Positions 25,524-35,602 are shown, counted from the stretch's first letter. The stretch: 64,000 bases of DNA from an uncultured Clostridia bacterium (GCA_946187935.1 CAMHSJ010000002.1:1-64000); one strand, 5' to 3'. Translations and numbers: made by a program. The notes: a model not told the origin generated them from the letters alone.

Positions 25524-28500
25524 ATGATTAACAATTACAGGTCGCAGGAAGTTTTTCCTCAGCAAGGTCTCTACGATCCTTCGTTCGAGCATGAGAACTG
25601 CGGTATCGGAGCAGTAGTTAGTATCGACGGTCACAAGGACAGGTTTGTTGTTGACAGTGTTCTTCGCATCGTAGAGACATTAGAGCACCGCGCCGGCAAG
25701 GACGCGGAAGGCAAGACAGGTGACGGTGTCGGCATCCTTCTGCAGATATCACATCCTTACTTTGAGAAGGAAGCTCAAAAGCAGGGGATAGATCTCGGAA
25801 ACAGCGGTGATTACGGCATCGGCATGTTCTTCTTCCCTCAGGGTGAAGATGAGTTTAATGCTGCCAGGAAGACTTTTGAAGAAGTCTTAAAAAAGGAAGG
25901 CCTCGAGCTCATCTTCTGGAGAGATGTTCCCGTAAACAAGGACATCCTGGGGAGCAAGGCCCAAGACAGCATGCCGAATATCTGCCAGGCTTTTATCAGG
26001 AGACCTGAAGATGTTAAGAGCGGAATAGATTTTGACAGAAGACTCTATTTTGCGCGCAAGGTCTTCGAGAAGGAAAACAAGGATACGTATGTGTGCTCGC
26101 TCTCCTGCAGAACGATAGTCTACAAGGGAATGTTCCTTGTAGGGCAGCTTCGCACCTTCTATAAGGATCTTGAGAGCGAAGACTATGTCTCTGCGATCGG
26201 CATCGTGCATTCAAGATTCTCAACCAACACAAATCCCAGCTGGCAGAGAGCTCATCCTAACCGCATGATGGTCCATAACGGAGAGATCAATACCATCACA
26301 GGTAACATGAACAAGATGCTCTCCAGGGAGAATATACTGCATTCGAAGTACATAGAAGGCAGATATGATGACATCTATCCCATGCTCGACTGCGACGGAT
26401 CAGATTCTGCCAGACTCGACAACACTATAGAATTCATGGTAATGGCCGGAATGCCTCTGCCTCTGGCAGTCATGGTAACGATCCCCGAACCCTGGCAGCA
26501 CATAAGCACTATGAGCCGCGAGATGAGGGCTTTCTACCAGTACTATGCGACCATGATGGAACCATGGGACGGTCCTGCATCGATCATATTTACGGATGGC
26601 GATGTATGTGGTGCGGTATTAGACAGGAACGGCCTCAGACCTTCAAGATATTTCGTAACGGATGACGGCTATGTGATCCTCGCATCAGAGGTCGGCGCGC
26701 TTGCTGATTTCCCTGAAGAGAAGATCGTAAAGAAAGACCGTCTGCGTCCCGGCAAGATGCTCCTTGTGGACACTGTTCAGGGCAAGATCATAGATGATGA
26801 GACTATCAAGAACGAGTATGCCGCGAGAAATCCTTACGGCGAATGGCTCGATCATATGCTCATCCCTCTTAAGGACTATAAGATCGAGAACAAGCGCCCC
26901 AAGATAATCGAAGGTGACGAACTTATCCGTCTTCAGCGTGCGTTCGGCTATTCATACGGTAATCTCAACAACGAGATCATACCTATGTGCTTAAACGGCA
27001 TTGAACCCACGACGGCAATGGGTGTAGATGCGCCTATCCCGCCTCTTTCAGAGCAGAACCCTCCTCTTTTCGATTATTTCAAACAGAAGTTTGCGCAGGT
27101 AACAAACCCTCCGATCGATTCCATAAGAGAGTCTGTCATCACTGATACGACGGTCTATCTCGGTATCGCAGGCAATATCTTAGAGGACGATGAGAAGAAC
27201 TGCCGTGTTCTTGAGATACATAATCCGATACTTACCAATCTCGATCTCATGAAGATCCGTGACAGTAAGTTCGAAGGACTTATCCCTGCTGATATCTCCA
27301 TGCTCTATACCAAAGAGGAAGGCCTTAAGACAGCGATAGACAATCTGTTCAAGCAGGTTGATGAGGCGCATGATAACGGCGCTACGATCCTGATCCTGAC
27401 AGACAGGGGAGTGGACGAGGAGCACCTGGCGATCCCTTCACTCTTAGCTGTCGCAGCGCTCGAGACTTATCTTGTAAGGACGAGGATGAATACTGCAATC
27501 TCGATCATCGTTGAGACAGGTGAGCCTTGCGAAGTGCATCATTTTGCAACGCTCCTGGGCTTTGGCGCGAGCGCAGTAAACCCGTATCTTGCACTCGATA
27601 CGATAAGAGATCTCATAGTAAGGGGCGTTGTCGATAAGGACTTCTCGGAAGCAAGCAAAGCTTACACATCAGCTGTTGTAAACGGCATCGTTAAGATAGC
27701 ATCCAAGATGGGCATCTCAACTCTGCAGTCTTATCAGGGTTCCAAGATCTTCGAGGCATTAGGCATCGGCAAAGATCTTATGGATGCTTATTTCCCTGAT
27801 ACGGTAAGCCGCATCGGCGGCATCAACTTGGATGATATCGCCAAGAGGACAGTTAAGCTCCACGATACTGCCTTTGACCCCAACGGACTTGATACAGATG
27901 ACGGCCTTAGAGTCGTCGGATGGCATAAGTCCAGGAGCGGTAAGGAAGATCATCTTTATAATCCGGAGACCATCCATCTCCTGCAGCTCGCCACATGGAA
28001 CGGCGACTATGAGATGTTCAAGAAGTTTGCTTCTGTCATCAACGCTGAGAACAAGCACATTACGTTAAGGAGCACGCTGGATTTCGTTTATCCCGAAGAC
28101 GGCGGTATCCCGCTTGAAGAGGTCGAGAGCGAGGAATCCATCATGCACCGCTTTAAGACGGGCGCCATGTCTTACGGCTCGATCTCCAAAGAGGCCCATG
28201 AATGCATGGCCATCGCGATGAACCGTATCGGAGGCAAGTCCAACAGCGGTGAAGGCGGCGAGGACTTAGACAGGATCATGACAGCCGGCTCTGAAACGGA
28301 TACATGTTCAGCCATAAAGCAGGTCGCATCTGGCAGATTCGGCGTAACATCAAAGTATCTTATCTCTGCAAAAGAACTTCAGATCAAGATGGCACAGGGT
28401 GCCAAGCCGGGTGAGGGCGGACACCTGCCTGCAGGCAAGGTCTATCCCTGGATCGCAAAGACCAGGCATTCCACACCGGGCGTTGCCCTGATCTCGCCTC

Positions 28501-30098
28501 CGCCACATCATGATATCTACTCGATCGAAGACTTGGCGCAGCTCATTTACGATCTTAAGAATGCAAATAAAAAGGCAAGGATATCGGTCAAGCTCGTATC
28601 AGAAGCAGGCGTAGGAACGATTGCTGCAGGTGTTGCAAAGGCGGGCGCGGGAGTCATCCTTATCTCAGGCTACGACGGTGGTACAGGCGCTGCTCCTGCG
28701 AGCTCCATACATAATGCGGGCCTTCCCTGGGAACTCGGTCTTTCTGAGACACACCAGACCCTTATCCAGAACGGCTTAAGATCCAAAGTCGTCCTTGAGA
28801 CAGACGGCAAGATGCTCACGGGCAAAGATGTTGTCATCGCAGCCATGCTCGGTGCCGAAGAGTACGGATTTGCAACAGCTCCTCTTGTTACTATGGGCTG
28901 CGTCATGATGAGAGTCTGCAATCTCGACACATGTCCTGTAGGCGTAGCTACGCAGAACCCTGAACTCAGAAAGAGATTTAAGGGCAAGCCGGAATACATC
29001 GTCAACTTCATGACGTTTATCGCCCGCCAGATGCGTGAATATATGGCCAAGCTCGGTATAAGGACTGTAGATGAATTAGTCGGAAGATCAGATCTTTTGA
29101 TGAGCAAGACCTACAGCAGCGACAATATAAAATCAAGGATAGACATGTCCAGGATCTTAAGTAATCCTTATGCTCATGAGGACGGGTTTAAGCAGCATTT
29201 CGATCCTCTGGATGTATTTGACTTTAAGCTCGAAGAAACTGTTGATGAGAAACTGATAATCCCTCAGATGCAGGAAAGCCTTGAGAATAAGACTCCCAAG
29301 ACCATTGAGATCAAGGTAACGAATCTCAACAGAACTGTCGGCACGCTCTTTGGCGCTCAGATAACCGAGAGATACTACAACACCCTTGATGAAGATACAT
29401 TTGTCATCAACTGCAAGGGTGCCGGCGGACAGAGTTTTGGCGCATTCATCCCCAAGGGCGAGACCATAGTCCTTGAAGGTGATGCCAATGACTATTTCGG
29501 CAAGGGCTTATCAGGAGGAACTCTTGCATTGTTCCCGCCCAAGAACTGCAATTACGATGCAAGCGAGAACATCATCTGCGGCAATGTTGCCTTGTTTGGC
29601 GCTACGTCGGGCAAGGCTTTCATAAGCGGTGTTGCAGGCGAGAGATTCTGTGTCAGGAACTCTGGAGCCAAAGTAGTCGTTGAAGGAACTGGTGATCACG
29701 GATGCGAATACATGACAGGCGGTGTTGCAGTAGTCTTAGGACCTACAGGAAAGAACTTTGCTGCCGGCATGAGCGGCGGTATCGCTTACGTGTTAGATGA
29801 GAAGTGTGACCTTTATACCAAGCTCAACAAATCATTGGTAGGCTTCAGTAAACTCACTGAGGAAGAGGACATAAATGAGCTCAGAACGCTCCTTGAAGAG
29901 CATGTTAAATGGACATCTTCGCCTCTCGCAGGGAAGATCTTAGGCGATTTCGATTCTTATCTTCCCAGATTTAAGAAAGTCATCCCTCACGACTACAAGA
30001 GAATGCTCGAATCCATCGCTAAATTCATAGCACAAGGACTTAGCGAAGATGAGGCAAAGATCGAAGCCTTCAAAGAAAACACAGCAAAGAAAGCATAG
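25524..30098 (+). CDS. gltB: Glutamate synthase (GOGAT), large subunit
   Basis: 1524 residues from the ATG at 25524, supported by GGAGGAAG. A TTG-initiated version from 25458 would start inside the leader terminator and was rejected. A 25-residue propeptide would be removed to expose Cys26 (HEN-CGIGAVV), the nucleophile of the glutaminase domain. A central domain, the FMN-binding synthase domain, and the 3Fe-4S cluster motif (CVMMRVCNLDTCPVG, about residue 1130) follow. The C-terminal GXGXG beta-helix is complete. It transfers the glutamine amide to 2-oxoglutarate, completing ammonium assimilation with the glutamine synthetases nearby. gltD starts eight bases downstream. Confidence 0.97.
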   Translation: MINNYRSQEVFPQQGLYDPSFEHENCGIGAVVSIDGHKDRFVVDSVLRIVETLEHRAGKDAEGKTGDGVGILLQISHPYFEKEAQKQGIDLGNSGDYGIGMFFFPQGEDEFNAARKTFEEVLKKEGLELIFWRDVPVNKDILGSKAQDSMPNICQAFIRRPEDVKSGIDFDRRLYFARKVFEKENKDTYVCSLSCRTIVYKGMFLVGQLRTFYKDLESEDYVSAIGIVHSRFSTNTNPSWQRAHPNRMMVHNGEINTITGNMNKMLSRENILHSKYIEGRYDDIYPMLDCDGSDSARLDNTIEFMVMAGMPLPLAVMVTIPEPWQHISTMSREMRAFYQYYATMMEPWDGPASIIFTDGDVCGAVLDRNGLRPSRYFVTDDGYVILASEVGALADFPEEKIVKKDRLRPGKMLLVDTVQGKIIDDETIKNEYAARNPYGEWLDHMLIPLKDYKIENKRPKIIEGDELIRLQRAFGYSYGNLNNEIIPMCLNGIEPTTAMGVDAPIPPLSEQNPPLFDYFKQKFAQVTNPPIDSIRESVITDTTVYLGIAGNILEDDEKNCRVLEIHNPILTNLDLMKIRDSKFEGLIPADISMLYTKEEGLKTAIDNLFKQVDEAHDNGATILILTDRGVDEEHLAIPSLLAVAALETYLVRTRMNTAISIIVETGEPCEVHHFATLLGFGASAVNPYLALDTIRDLIVRGVVDKDFSEASKAYTSAVVNGIVKIASKMGISTLQSYQGSKIFEALGIGKDLMDAYFPDTVSRIGGINLDDIAKRTVKLHDTAFDPNGLDTDDGLRVVGWHKSRSGKEDHLYNPETIHLLQLATWNGDYEMFKKFASVINAENKHITLRSTLDFVYPEDGGIPLEEVESEESIMHRFKTGAMSYGSISKEAHECMAIAMNRIGGKSNSGEGGEDLDRIMTAGSETDTCSAIKQVASGRFGVTSKYLISAKELQIKMAQGAKPGEGGHLPAGKVYPWIAKTRHSTPGVALISPPPHHDIYSIEDLAQLIYDLKNANKKARISVKLVSEAGVGTIAAGVAKAGAGVILISGYDGGTGAAPASSIHNAGLPWELGLSETHQTLIQNGLRSKVVLETDGKMLTGKDVVIAAMLGAEEYGFATAPLVTMGCVMMRVCNLDTCPVGVATQNPELRKRFKGKPEYIVNFMTFIARQMREYMAKLGIRTVDELVGRSDLLMSKTYSSDNIKSRIDMSRILSNPYAHEDGFKQHFDPLDVFDFKLEETVDEKLIIPQMQESLENKTPKTIEIKVTNLNRTVGTLFGAQITERYYNTLDEDTFVINCKGAGGQSFGAFIPKGETIVLEGDANDYFGKGLSGGTLALFPPKNCNYDASENIICGNVALFGATSGKAFISGVAGERFCVRNSGAKVVVEGTGDHGCEYMTGGVAVVLGPTGKNFAAGMSGGIAYVLDEKCDLYTKLNKSLVGFSKLTEEEDINELRTLLEEHVKWTSSPLAGKILGDFDSYLPRFKKVIPHDYKRMLESIAKFIAQGLSEDEAKIEAFKENTAKKA

Positions 30099-30106
30099 GT
30101 GGCGTT

Positions 30107-31597
30107 ATGGGAAAAGCAACAGGTTTTATGGACTACAAAAGGGTCGAAAACCCCGGAGAGTCCGAACTGGAGAGAATAAAGACATATAGGGAGTTCCACA
30201 CCCAGATCGATGAGAGCGAGAGAAGAAAGCAGGGAGCCCGCTGCATGAACTGCGGCGTACCTTTCTGCCAGAACGGAAAGCCATTGTGCGGAATGGTAAC
30301 AGGATGTCCTTTGAACAATCTCTGTCCTGACTGGAATGACCTTGTCTATAAGGGCTTCTGGGATGAAGCATACGACAGGCTCACGCTTACGAATCCTTTC
30401 CCGGAATTTACGTCAAGGGTATGTCCCGCGCTTTGCGAGAAGGCCTGCACATGCGGGCTTGATTCAGAGGCTGTAACCTGCAAGGAGAATGAGTATGCGA
30501 TAGTCGAGAAGGCTTATGCTTCAGGCAAGGTCAAGGCTCATCCTCCCAAGGTAAGATCCGGCAAAAAAGTCGCGGTCGTAGGATCCGGACCTTCAGGTCT
30601 TTCCACTGCTTACATACTTAACAGAAGAGGGCACAGTGTCACTGTTTTCGAGAGGGAAGACAGACCGGGCGGACTCCTGATGTACGGTATCCCTAACATG
30701 AAGCTCGAGAAGAGGTTCATCAAGCGAAGGATAGACATACTGAAGGAGGAAGGCATAGTATTCAGGACGGGAGTTGATGTCGGAACGGACATCACCGCAG
30801 AAGAGCTTAAGAGTGAATTTGACGCCATCGTTCTGTGCTGCGGCTCGTCAACTCCAAGAGACATCAATGCCGAGGGCAGGGATGCATCAGGCATATACTT
30901 TGCTGTGGATTTCCTTAAGTCCACGACCAAAGCGCTTCTTAATGACAACATGAACGAACCTGGCTACATTAGTGCCAAGTATAAGCATGTTGTCGTCATA
31001 GGCGGCGGTGATACGGGCAACGACTGCGTGGCTACTTCTATAAGACACGGCTGCAGATCCGTAGTTCAGCTCGAGATGATGCCCAAGCTGCCTGATGAAA
31101 GGACCAAGAACAATCCCTGGCCTGAATGGCCGAGGATCTGCAAGACAGATTACGGCCAGCAGGAAGCGATAGCAGTCTTCGGCAAGGACCCGAGGATATA
31201 TGAGACTACTGTCAAGCGCTTCATCAAGAACAGTAACGGAGCTGTCATAGCCATTGAGATCGTGAAGCTCAGGTCCGTAAAGGATGAAACGACGGGCAGG
31301 ATGCGAATGGAAAACATCGAAGGCACCGAAGAGATAATCCCTGCAGATCTTGTCCTCATCGCTGCAGGATTCACAGGCGCGCAGAAGTATGTAACAGATG
31401 CATTCGGTGTTGATCTTTCACCCAGAAATACCGTTGCTACAAAGGAAGACGGACATAAGACGAGCGTTGATAAGGTCTTTACTGCGGGTGATATGAGAAG
31501 AGGCCAGTCACTTGTTGTCTGGGGTCTTAGGGAAGGCAGGGACTGCGCTAAGGAAGTCGATGAATTCCTCATGGGTTATACAAATATCGTAAGCTGA
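30107..31597 (+). CDS. gltD: Glutamate synthase, small subunit
   Basis: 496 residues. An N-terminal iron-sulfur domain (C46, C49 and C54 in RCMNCGVPFC, then further Cys in CPLNNLCPDW and CPALCEKACTCG) passes electrons to GltB. Two Rossmann motifs, VAVVGSGPSGLSTAYIL (FAD, about 153) and HVVVIGGGDTGNDC (NADPH, about 294), complete the NADPH-oxidising flavoprotein. It is co-transcribed with gltB and closed by a strong terminator. Confidence 0.97.
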   Translation: MGKATGFMDYKRVENPGESELERIKTYREFHTQIDESERRKQGARCMNCGVPFCQNGKPLCGMVTGCPLNNLCPDWNDLVYKGFWDEAYDRLTLTNPFPEFTSRVCPALCEKACTCGLDSEAVTCKENEYAIVEKAYASGKVKAHPPKVRSGKKVAVVGSGPSGLSTAYILNRRGHSVTVFEREDRPGGLLMYGIPNMKLEKRFIKRRIDILKEEGIVFRTGVDVGTDITAEELKSEFDAIVLCCGSSTPRDINAEGRDASGIYFAVDFLKSTTKALLNDNMNEPGYISAKYKHVVVIGGGDTGNDCVATSIRHGCRSVVQLEMMPKLPDERTKNNPWPEWPRICKTDYGQQEAIAVFGKDPRIYETTVKRFIKNSNGAVIAIEIVKLRSVKDETTGRMRMENIEGTEEIIPADLVLIAAGFTGAQKYVTDAFGVDLSPRNTVATKEDGHKTSVDKVFTAGDMRRGQSLVVWGLREGRDCAKEVDEFLMGYTNIVS

Positions 31598-31616
31598 GAA
31601 AACGGTGTATCGAAAA

Positions 31617-31650
31617 GTGGGGCGCTTCAAACTGAAGAACCCCCTTTTTT
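31617..31650 (+). terminator. gltBD terminator
   Basis: A hairpin with GGGG/CCCC and CTTCA/TGAAG stems around a small internal loop, followed by six T. Confidence 0.85.
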
Positions 31651-31767
31651 ACACATAATTCCATAGATCCTTCAACGCGGTTAGGTCACTTGTGTTGAAT
31701 AATCAGTGGTTCATGATCCATATTCAATAAGAACGACCTTATACTATGGACGGATTAGTTGAATACT
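31651..31767. repeat. Intergenic repeat block B: two units of 64 bp
   Basis: TTGAAT at 31695 and 31759 are 64 bases apart. ATTCAA at 31722 lies 27 bases after the first, the same offset as in blocks A and C. The 44-base core is 31657-31700. The block fills the gap between the gltD terminator and the pyrG terminator (convergent genes). Confidence 0.6.
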
Positions 31768-31803
31768 AAAAAGGGATATCTCAGATCATTTGAGATACCC
31801 CTT
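31768..31803 (-). terminator. pyrG terminator, bidirectional
   Basis: An 11-bp stem with one mismatch (31773-31783 with 31791-31801). On the minus strand it is followed by five T, and a short T stretch follows on the plus strand. Confidence 0.8.
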
Positions 31804-31826
31804 TATGATCGGAACTTTCGGAAGTT

Positions 31827-33431
31827 TTATTTCGTGCTCTCGATCGCAGCCTTGACCAGCCCCATGAAGAGCGGATGAGGCTTGTTCGGACGGCTCTTGA
31901 ATTCAGGGTGGTACTGGACTCCTACGAAGAAAGGCTTGTCAGTGTATTCAACAGTCTCGACAAGGAGCTTGTCAGGTGAGAAGCCTGATAAGGTGAGGCC
32001 TTTGGCTTCAAGGATCTCCCTGTAGTCGTTATTGAACTCGTATCTGTGACGGTGGCGCTCAGAGATAAATGTTGCATTGTAGCACTTTTCCATCGTGGTG
32101 CCGGGAATGATGTTGCAGGGGTAAGCGCCAAGTCTTAATGTGCCTCCCTTATCGATCTCATCGCTCTGACCTGGCATAAAATCGATGACCTTGTTGGAGG
32201 AATCAGGATCAAATTCGTTGGAGTTCGCATCGGCAAGGCCTGCAAGTGACCTTGCTGCCTCGATTACCGTTATCTGCATGCCAAGGCATATCCCCAGGTA
32301 AGGCAAGTTGTTCTCCCTTGCGTATCTGCAGGCGCAGATCATGCCTTCTACGCCTCTTGTTCCAAATCCGCCCGGGACGATCATACCGTCAAGGCCTTTG
32401 AGCATCTCAGCGGCATTGTCATCTGTGATGGCTTCGGAATCTATCCACTTAAGATCGATCTTTGTGTGATTTGCGAATCCTGCGTGGCGTACGGCTTCTG
32501 CAACGGAGAGATATGCATCATGGAATTTAACATACTTGCCAACGATGCCGATAACCGTTTCTTTCTCTGAATTCTTGATGGATTCAACGAGATTGCTCCA
32601 TTCCGTAAGGTCGGGCTTGGGACAATCAAGGTGGAGCTCACGTATTACTATATCCGAAATGCCAGACCGCTCGAGCATGAGAGGTGCCTCATAAAGGATC
32701 GGCAATGTGAGGTTTTCTATAACGCAGTCTTCCTTGACATTGCAGAAGTGAGATATCTTGCTCAGAACGCTCTTGTCCTCGATCGGTTCATCAGTGCGGA
32801 GCACGATGATGTCAGGCGAGATGCCCATTCCCTGAAGCTCCTTTACGGAGTGCTGTGTAGGCTTTGACTTGTGTTCACCTGAAGCCTTGAGATAGGGGAC
32901 CAGAGTTACATGGATATAAAGTGAGTTCTCTTTGCCGACTTCATTGCCGACCTGTCTTATCGCTTCGATGAAAGGCTGGCTCTCGATGTCGCCCGTTGTG
33001 CCGCCGACTTCCGTTATTACGATGTCAGCGTTGCTGTGCGAACCTACGTTGTATATGAATCTCTTGATCTCATCAGTGATGTGGGGAATGATCTGCACGG
33101 TGTTGCCGAGGTATTCACCTTTGCGCTCGGATGCAATGACATTGGAGTAGACTTTGCCGGTCGTAAGATTGGAATACCTGTTGAGATCTTCGTCTATGAA
33201 TCTCTCATAGTGTCCTAAGTCGAGATCCGTCTCCGCGCCGTCTTCGGTAACATAGACCTCGCCGTGCTGGAAAGGGCTCATCGTACCCGGATCAACATTG
33301 ATGTAAGGATCGAGTTTCTGGGATGCGACCTTAAGTCCTCTTTGCTTGAGAAGTCTTCCCAGAGAAGCTGCAGTGATGCCTTTGCCGAGTCCTGAAACAA
33401 CACCGCCTGTTACAAAAATATACTTCGTCAT
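31827..33431 (-). CDS. pyrG: CTP synthase
   Basis: 534 residues. The N-terminal amidoligase domain opens with [22 protein letters not shown], and [13 protein letters not shown] text ([19 protein letters not shown]) gives the ATP/UTP site. The C-terminal class I glutaminase has the Cys nucleophile in YLGICLGMQ and His/Glu in QYHPEFKS. It makes CTP from UTP with glutamine. It lies 13 bases after the ANTAR regulator on the same strand, so glnA, the regulator and pyrG probably form one operon and pyrG may share nitrogen control (inference). GGAGG precedes the start. Confidence 0.96.
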   Translation of the reverse strand: MTKYIFVTGGVVSGLGKGITAASLGRLLKQRGLKVASQKLDPYINVDPGTMSPFQHGEVYVTEDGAETDLDLGHYERFIDEDLNRYSNLTTGKVYSNVIASERKGEYLGNTVQIIPHITDEIKRFIYNVGSHSNADIVITEVGGTTGDIESQPFIEAIRQVGNEVGKENSLYIHVTLVPYLKASGEHKSKPTQHSVKELQGMGISPDIIVLRTDEPIEDKSVLSKISHFCNVKEDCVIENLTLPILYEAPLMLERSGISDIVIRELHLDCPKPDLTEWSNLVESIKNSEKETVIGIVGKYVKFHDAYLSVAEAVRHAGFANHTKIDLKWIDSEAITDDNAAEMLKGLDGMIVPGGFGTRGVEGMICACRYARENNLPYLGICLGMQITVIEAARSLAGLADANSNEFDPDSSNKVIDFMPGQSDEIDKGGTLRLGAYPCNIIPGTTMEKCYNATFISERHRHRYEFNNDYREILEAKGLTLSGFSPDKLLVETVEYTDKPFFVGVQYHPEFKSRPNKPHPLFMGLVKAAIESTK

Positions 33432-33444
33432 ATTATGCCTCCGT

Positions 33445-34032
33445 TTATGGAATTTTATATTCGTTAATTATCTTGTTCGCGACTTCAAGTTTTGAACGCC
33501 TTGAGTTCATGGCGCTCTTCTCTATATACTTATGAGCCTCGTTCTCAGTCATGCCCATGTTCTCCATAAGGAGCATCTTGGCACGGTTGATGATCTTGAT
33601 GTCATTGAGTTTTTCTTCGAAAGAGTGGACTTTCTCTTCCATCTTCATCACGCGCTTTCTCGTAGCGCACAGAAGGTTAAGTGCCTGAGTAACAGCCTGT
33701 CTGGTCATTGGCTTGGCGATAGTAAGGATACCGTAATCCTCGGTCTTATATGCGATCTCGTCCATGAGCTCGGCTTTGATGCAGAGCATTACGCCGCAGC
33801 CCGTATCAGCTGCTGTGTCTATTGCGAGGTTAACACCGAACTCATCCTTAAGAGGAGTGTTTATGATAACGATGTCAAAGTCGGTCTCAAGAAGGATCCT
33901 TCTTGCACCGGATACACTGCTCTCAACTTTGACAGGACTGAATCTGTCAGGAGGCAGGAGGGTCTTCATAGTGTCTGTCAGCTTATCGCTTGAAGACACG
34001 ATGAGCACTTTGTAAGTAAACTCACTCAGCAT
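33445..34032 (-). CDS. ANTAR-domain antiterminator, NitR-like, with a pseudo-receiver domain
   Basis: 195 residues from the ATG with AAAGGAGG nine bases upstream; an ATG nine bases earlier touches that site. Residues 1-120 have a response-regulator receiver fold ([35 protein letters not shown]), but the acidic pair is SSS and the phospho-acceptor position is N58, so phosphorylation is unlikely. A coiled-coil linker leads to the ANTAR domain ([28 protein letters not shown]), which binds RNA hairpins and prevents termination. A glnA-adjacent ANTAR gene (nitR) is known in Clostridium saccharobutylicum. Matching leader hairpins precede glnA, gltB and glnN here. The signal could be contact with glutamine synthetase (inference). 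Confidence 0.88.
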   Translation of the reverse strand: MLSEFTYKVLIVSSSDKLTDTMKTLLPPDRFSPVKVESSVSGARRILLETDFDIVIINTPLKDEFGVNLAIDTAADTGCGVMLCIKAELMDEIAYKTEDYGILTIAKPMTRQAVTQALNLLCATRKRVMKMEEKVHSFEEKLNDIKIINRAKMLLMENMGMTENEAHKYIEKSAMNSRRSKLEVANKIINEYKIP

Positions 34033-34071
34033 GAAGATCATCCTCCTTTCTTTAAGATTCAGTAATCAGGT

Positions 34072-35280
34072 TTATCTGCAGTAGCGGCTGATAAGAGCTT
34101 CATCAAGGAATGACTTAAGGAAGACGCTTCCTGCTGCAGCTGTTTTTGCCTCTGACAAAGTCCGGGGCAATGTCTTATACTTGCTAAGTTCCTCAGCAGA
34201 CAAAGTGCCGAGATCGATATTCGTGGGATTTTCGAGCTCGAGTTTATTCTTGATGCCGTCTAAGGATGCTTCGATCAGGATCGCATAAGCCAGATAAGGA
34301 TTGATCCCGGCGTTGGGAGACCTGAGCTGAGCATATGAATTCGTCCCTGGGATAGTGGGGATCCTGACGAGCTGGCCTAAGTTATCCCTTGACCATGTGA
34401 TGTATCTCGGTGCGCTGTCTTCACCGAGCCTCGAATAAGAATCTTCTGTGGTGTTAAAGAAAACGGTTGATTCATATATGTTCTTCAGTATGCCTGCAAT
34501 GGCATAAGGCATTATCTGATCGCCGTCTTCTCTTACAGCCCTCATGTTGATGTGGAAACCGCTTCCCGGTTTATCCGACAAGGGCTTGGGCGAAAAGTCT
34601 GCAAACAGGCCATTTCTTGCGGCAATGGTCTTTACAACGGTGATAAATGTTGATGCGTGATCTGCAGCGGTAAGAGGATCCGAGCTGACAAAGTCTATCT
34701 CGTTCTGGCCCGGGCCTGCCTCATGATGTGAGTTTACAGGAATGATTCCCATTCTCTCTAATGTAAGACAGATCTCTCTTCTGACATTCTCTCCCTTATC
34801 TAGAGGTGCAACATCCATGTAGCCCGCATTATCGTAAGGCACATAAGTGGGATTGCCATCTTCGTCAGTCTTGAAAAGATAGAACTCCATTCTTGATCCG
34901 AACTGATATCTGACACCCTGCTCCTCAGCGCGCTTAATCGCTTCTTTAAGGATGTTCCTGGTGTCAGCCTTAAAAGGCGTGCCGTCCGTCAGAGTTATAT
35001 CGCAAAGCATCCTTATGACCTTGCCGTTCTCCGGACGCCAGGGCAGAAGTGAAGTGGTCGCAGGATCAGGATGCAGGATAAGATCCGAGCTGGAGTAATC
35101 GCCAAATCCCTTGATGAACGATGCGTTGATAGCAAGTCCGTTATTAAGGACCCTCTCAATATCGTTAGCCATGACCGAGATGTTCTTGGGAGTTCCGAAG
35201 ACATCACAGAAAGTAAGACGGATAAACTTGATGTCTTCTTCCTCGATGTACTGCATGAATTCAGCAGTTGAACAGTCCAT
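34072..35280 (-). CDS. glnA: Glutamine synthetase, short divergent type I
   Basis: 402 residues, about 40 shorter than usual GSI-alpha. The beta-grasp domain (residues 1-80, FIRLTFCDVFGTPK) and catalytic domain are recognisable: GSRMEFYLF for the usual GPEPEFFLF, HHEAGPGQNEIDF, ADFSPKPLSDKPGSGFHINM, and the C-terminal NPYLAYAILIEASLDGIKNK. The usual NSYKRLVPGYEAP segment is replaced by DSYSRLGEDSAPRYITWSRDN. It may therefore be a true but divergent glutamine synthetase or a related ligase or regulator. The start has GGAGG. A promoter and an attenuator with an ANTAR hairpin lie upstream; the ANTAR gene follows 39 bases downstream. Confidence 0.85.
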   Translation of the reverse strand: MDCSTAEFMQYIEEEDIKFIRLTFCDVFGTPKNISVMANDIERVLNNGLAINASFIKGFGDYSSSDLILHPDPATTSLLPWRPENGKVIRMLCDITLTDGTPFKADTRNILKEAIKRAEEQGVRYQFGSRMEFYLFKTDEDGNPTYVPYDNAGYMDVAPLDKGENVRREICLTLERMGIIPVNSHHEAGPGQNEIDFVSSDPLTAADHASTFITVVKTIAARNGLFADFSPKPLSDKPGSGFHINMRAVREDGDQIMPYAIAGILKNIYESTVFFNTTEDSYSRLGEDSAPRYITWSRDNLGQLVRIPTIPGTNSYAQLRSPNAGINPYLAYAILIEASLDGIKNKLELENPTNIDLGTLSAEELSKYKTLPRTLSEAKTAAAGSVFLKSFLDEALISRYCR

Positions 35281-35319
35281 ATTTGTAACCTCCGTTTATT
35301 ACTCGAAGAGTATTGATCC

Positions 35320-35379
35320 AAAAAGAAAGGGCGCTCATCCAAAGGCGGGTTGCCGCCTCATGAATGAACGCCATTGTTC
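35320..35379 (-). promoter_or_regulatory. ANTAR-type antiterminator/terminator in the glnA leader
   Basis: On the minus strand GAAC-AATGGC-GTTC (plus 35366-35379) has a six-base loop with A1 and G4. Its 3' half overlaps the 5' arm of the terminator: 11-bp stem between plus 35362-35372 and 35330-35340, with an inner AGGCGG/CCGCCT hairpin, then CTTTCTTTTT. The antiterminator stem has only four pairs and no second hairpin fits between it and the promoter. Confidence 0.65.
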
Positions 35380-35385
35380 TATCAG

Positions 35386-35414
35386 AATTTAACACTAGGC
35401 TTAGTTTATGTCAA
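35386..35414 (-). promoter_or_regulatory. glnA operon promoter
   Basis: On the minus strand TTGACA (plus 35409-35414), 17-bp spacer, TAAATT (plus 35386-35391). The spacer holds ACTA-AGCC-TAGT, a small inverted repeat. It is divergent from the glnN promoter. Confidence 0.75.
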
Positions 35415-35507
35415 TCGAATATTGTGTTTTTTTGCGCGGTTAAAACGCGTTAATATGAGGGCAAAACTGCAACTTTTTTTGCGATTTAAAATTTGTGAAA
35501 AAAGATG

Positions 35508-35536
35508 TTGACAAGCGTGAAACTGAGCGGTAATAT
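35508..35536 (+). promoter_or_regulatory. glnN promoter
   Basis: TTGACA (35508-35513), 17-bp spacer, TAATAT (35531-35536). The transcript would start near 35543. Confidence 0.8.
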
Positions 35537-35560
35537 CTGCACATAAATTGCAATAGCAGA

Positions 35561-35602
35561 CGGCAAAGACGCCGCAGATGAGTACATCTGTGGCGTCTTT
35601 TT
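35561..35602 (+). promoter_or_regulatory. ANTAR-type antiterminator/terminator in the glnN leader
   Basis: CGGC-AAAGAC-GCCG (35561-35574) has a six-base loop with A1 and G4. It overlaps a perfect 13-bp terminator stem with wobble pairs (35568-35580 with 35585-35597, loop AGTA), followed by five T. A small hairpin TTGC-AATA-GCAG (35548-35559) sits where the first ANTAR hairpin would be, but its loop does not match. Confidence 0.7.
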
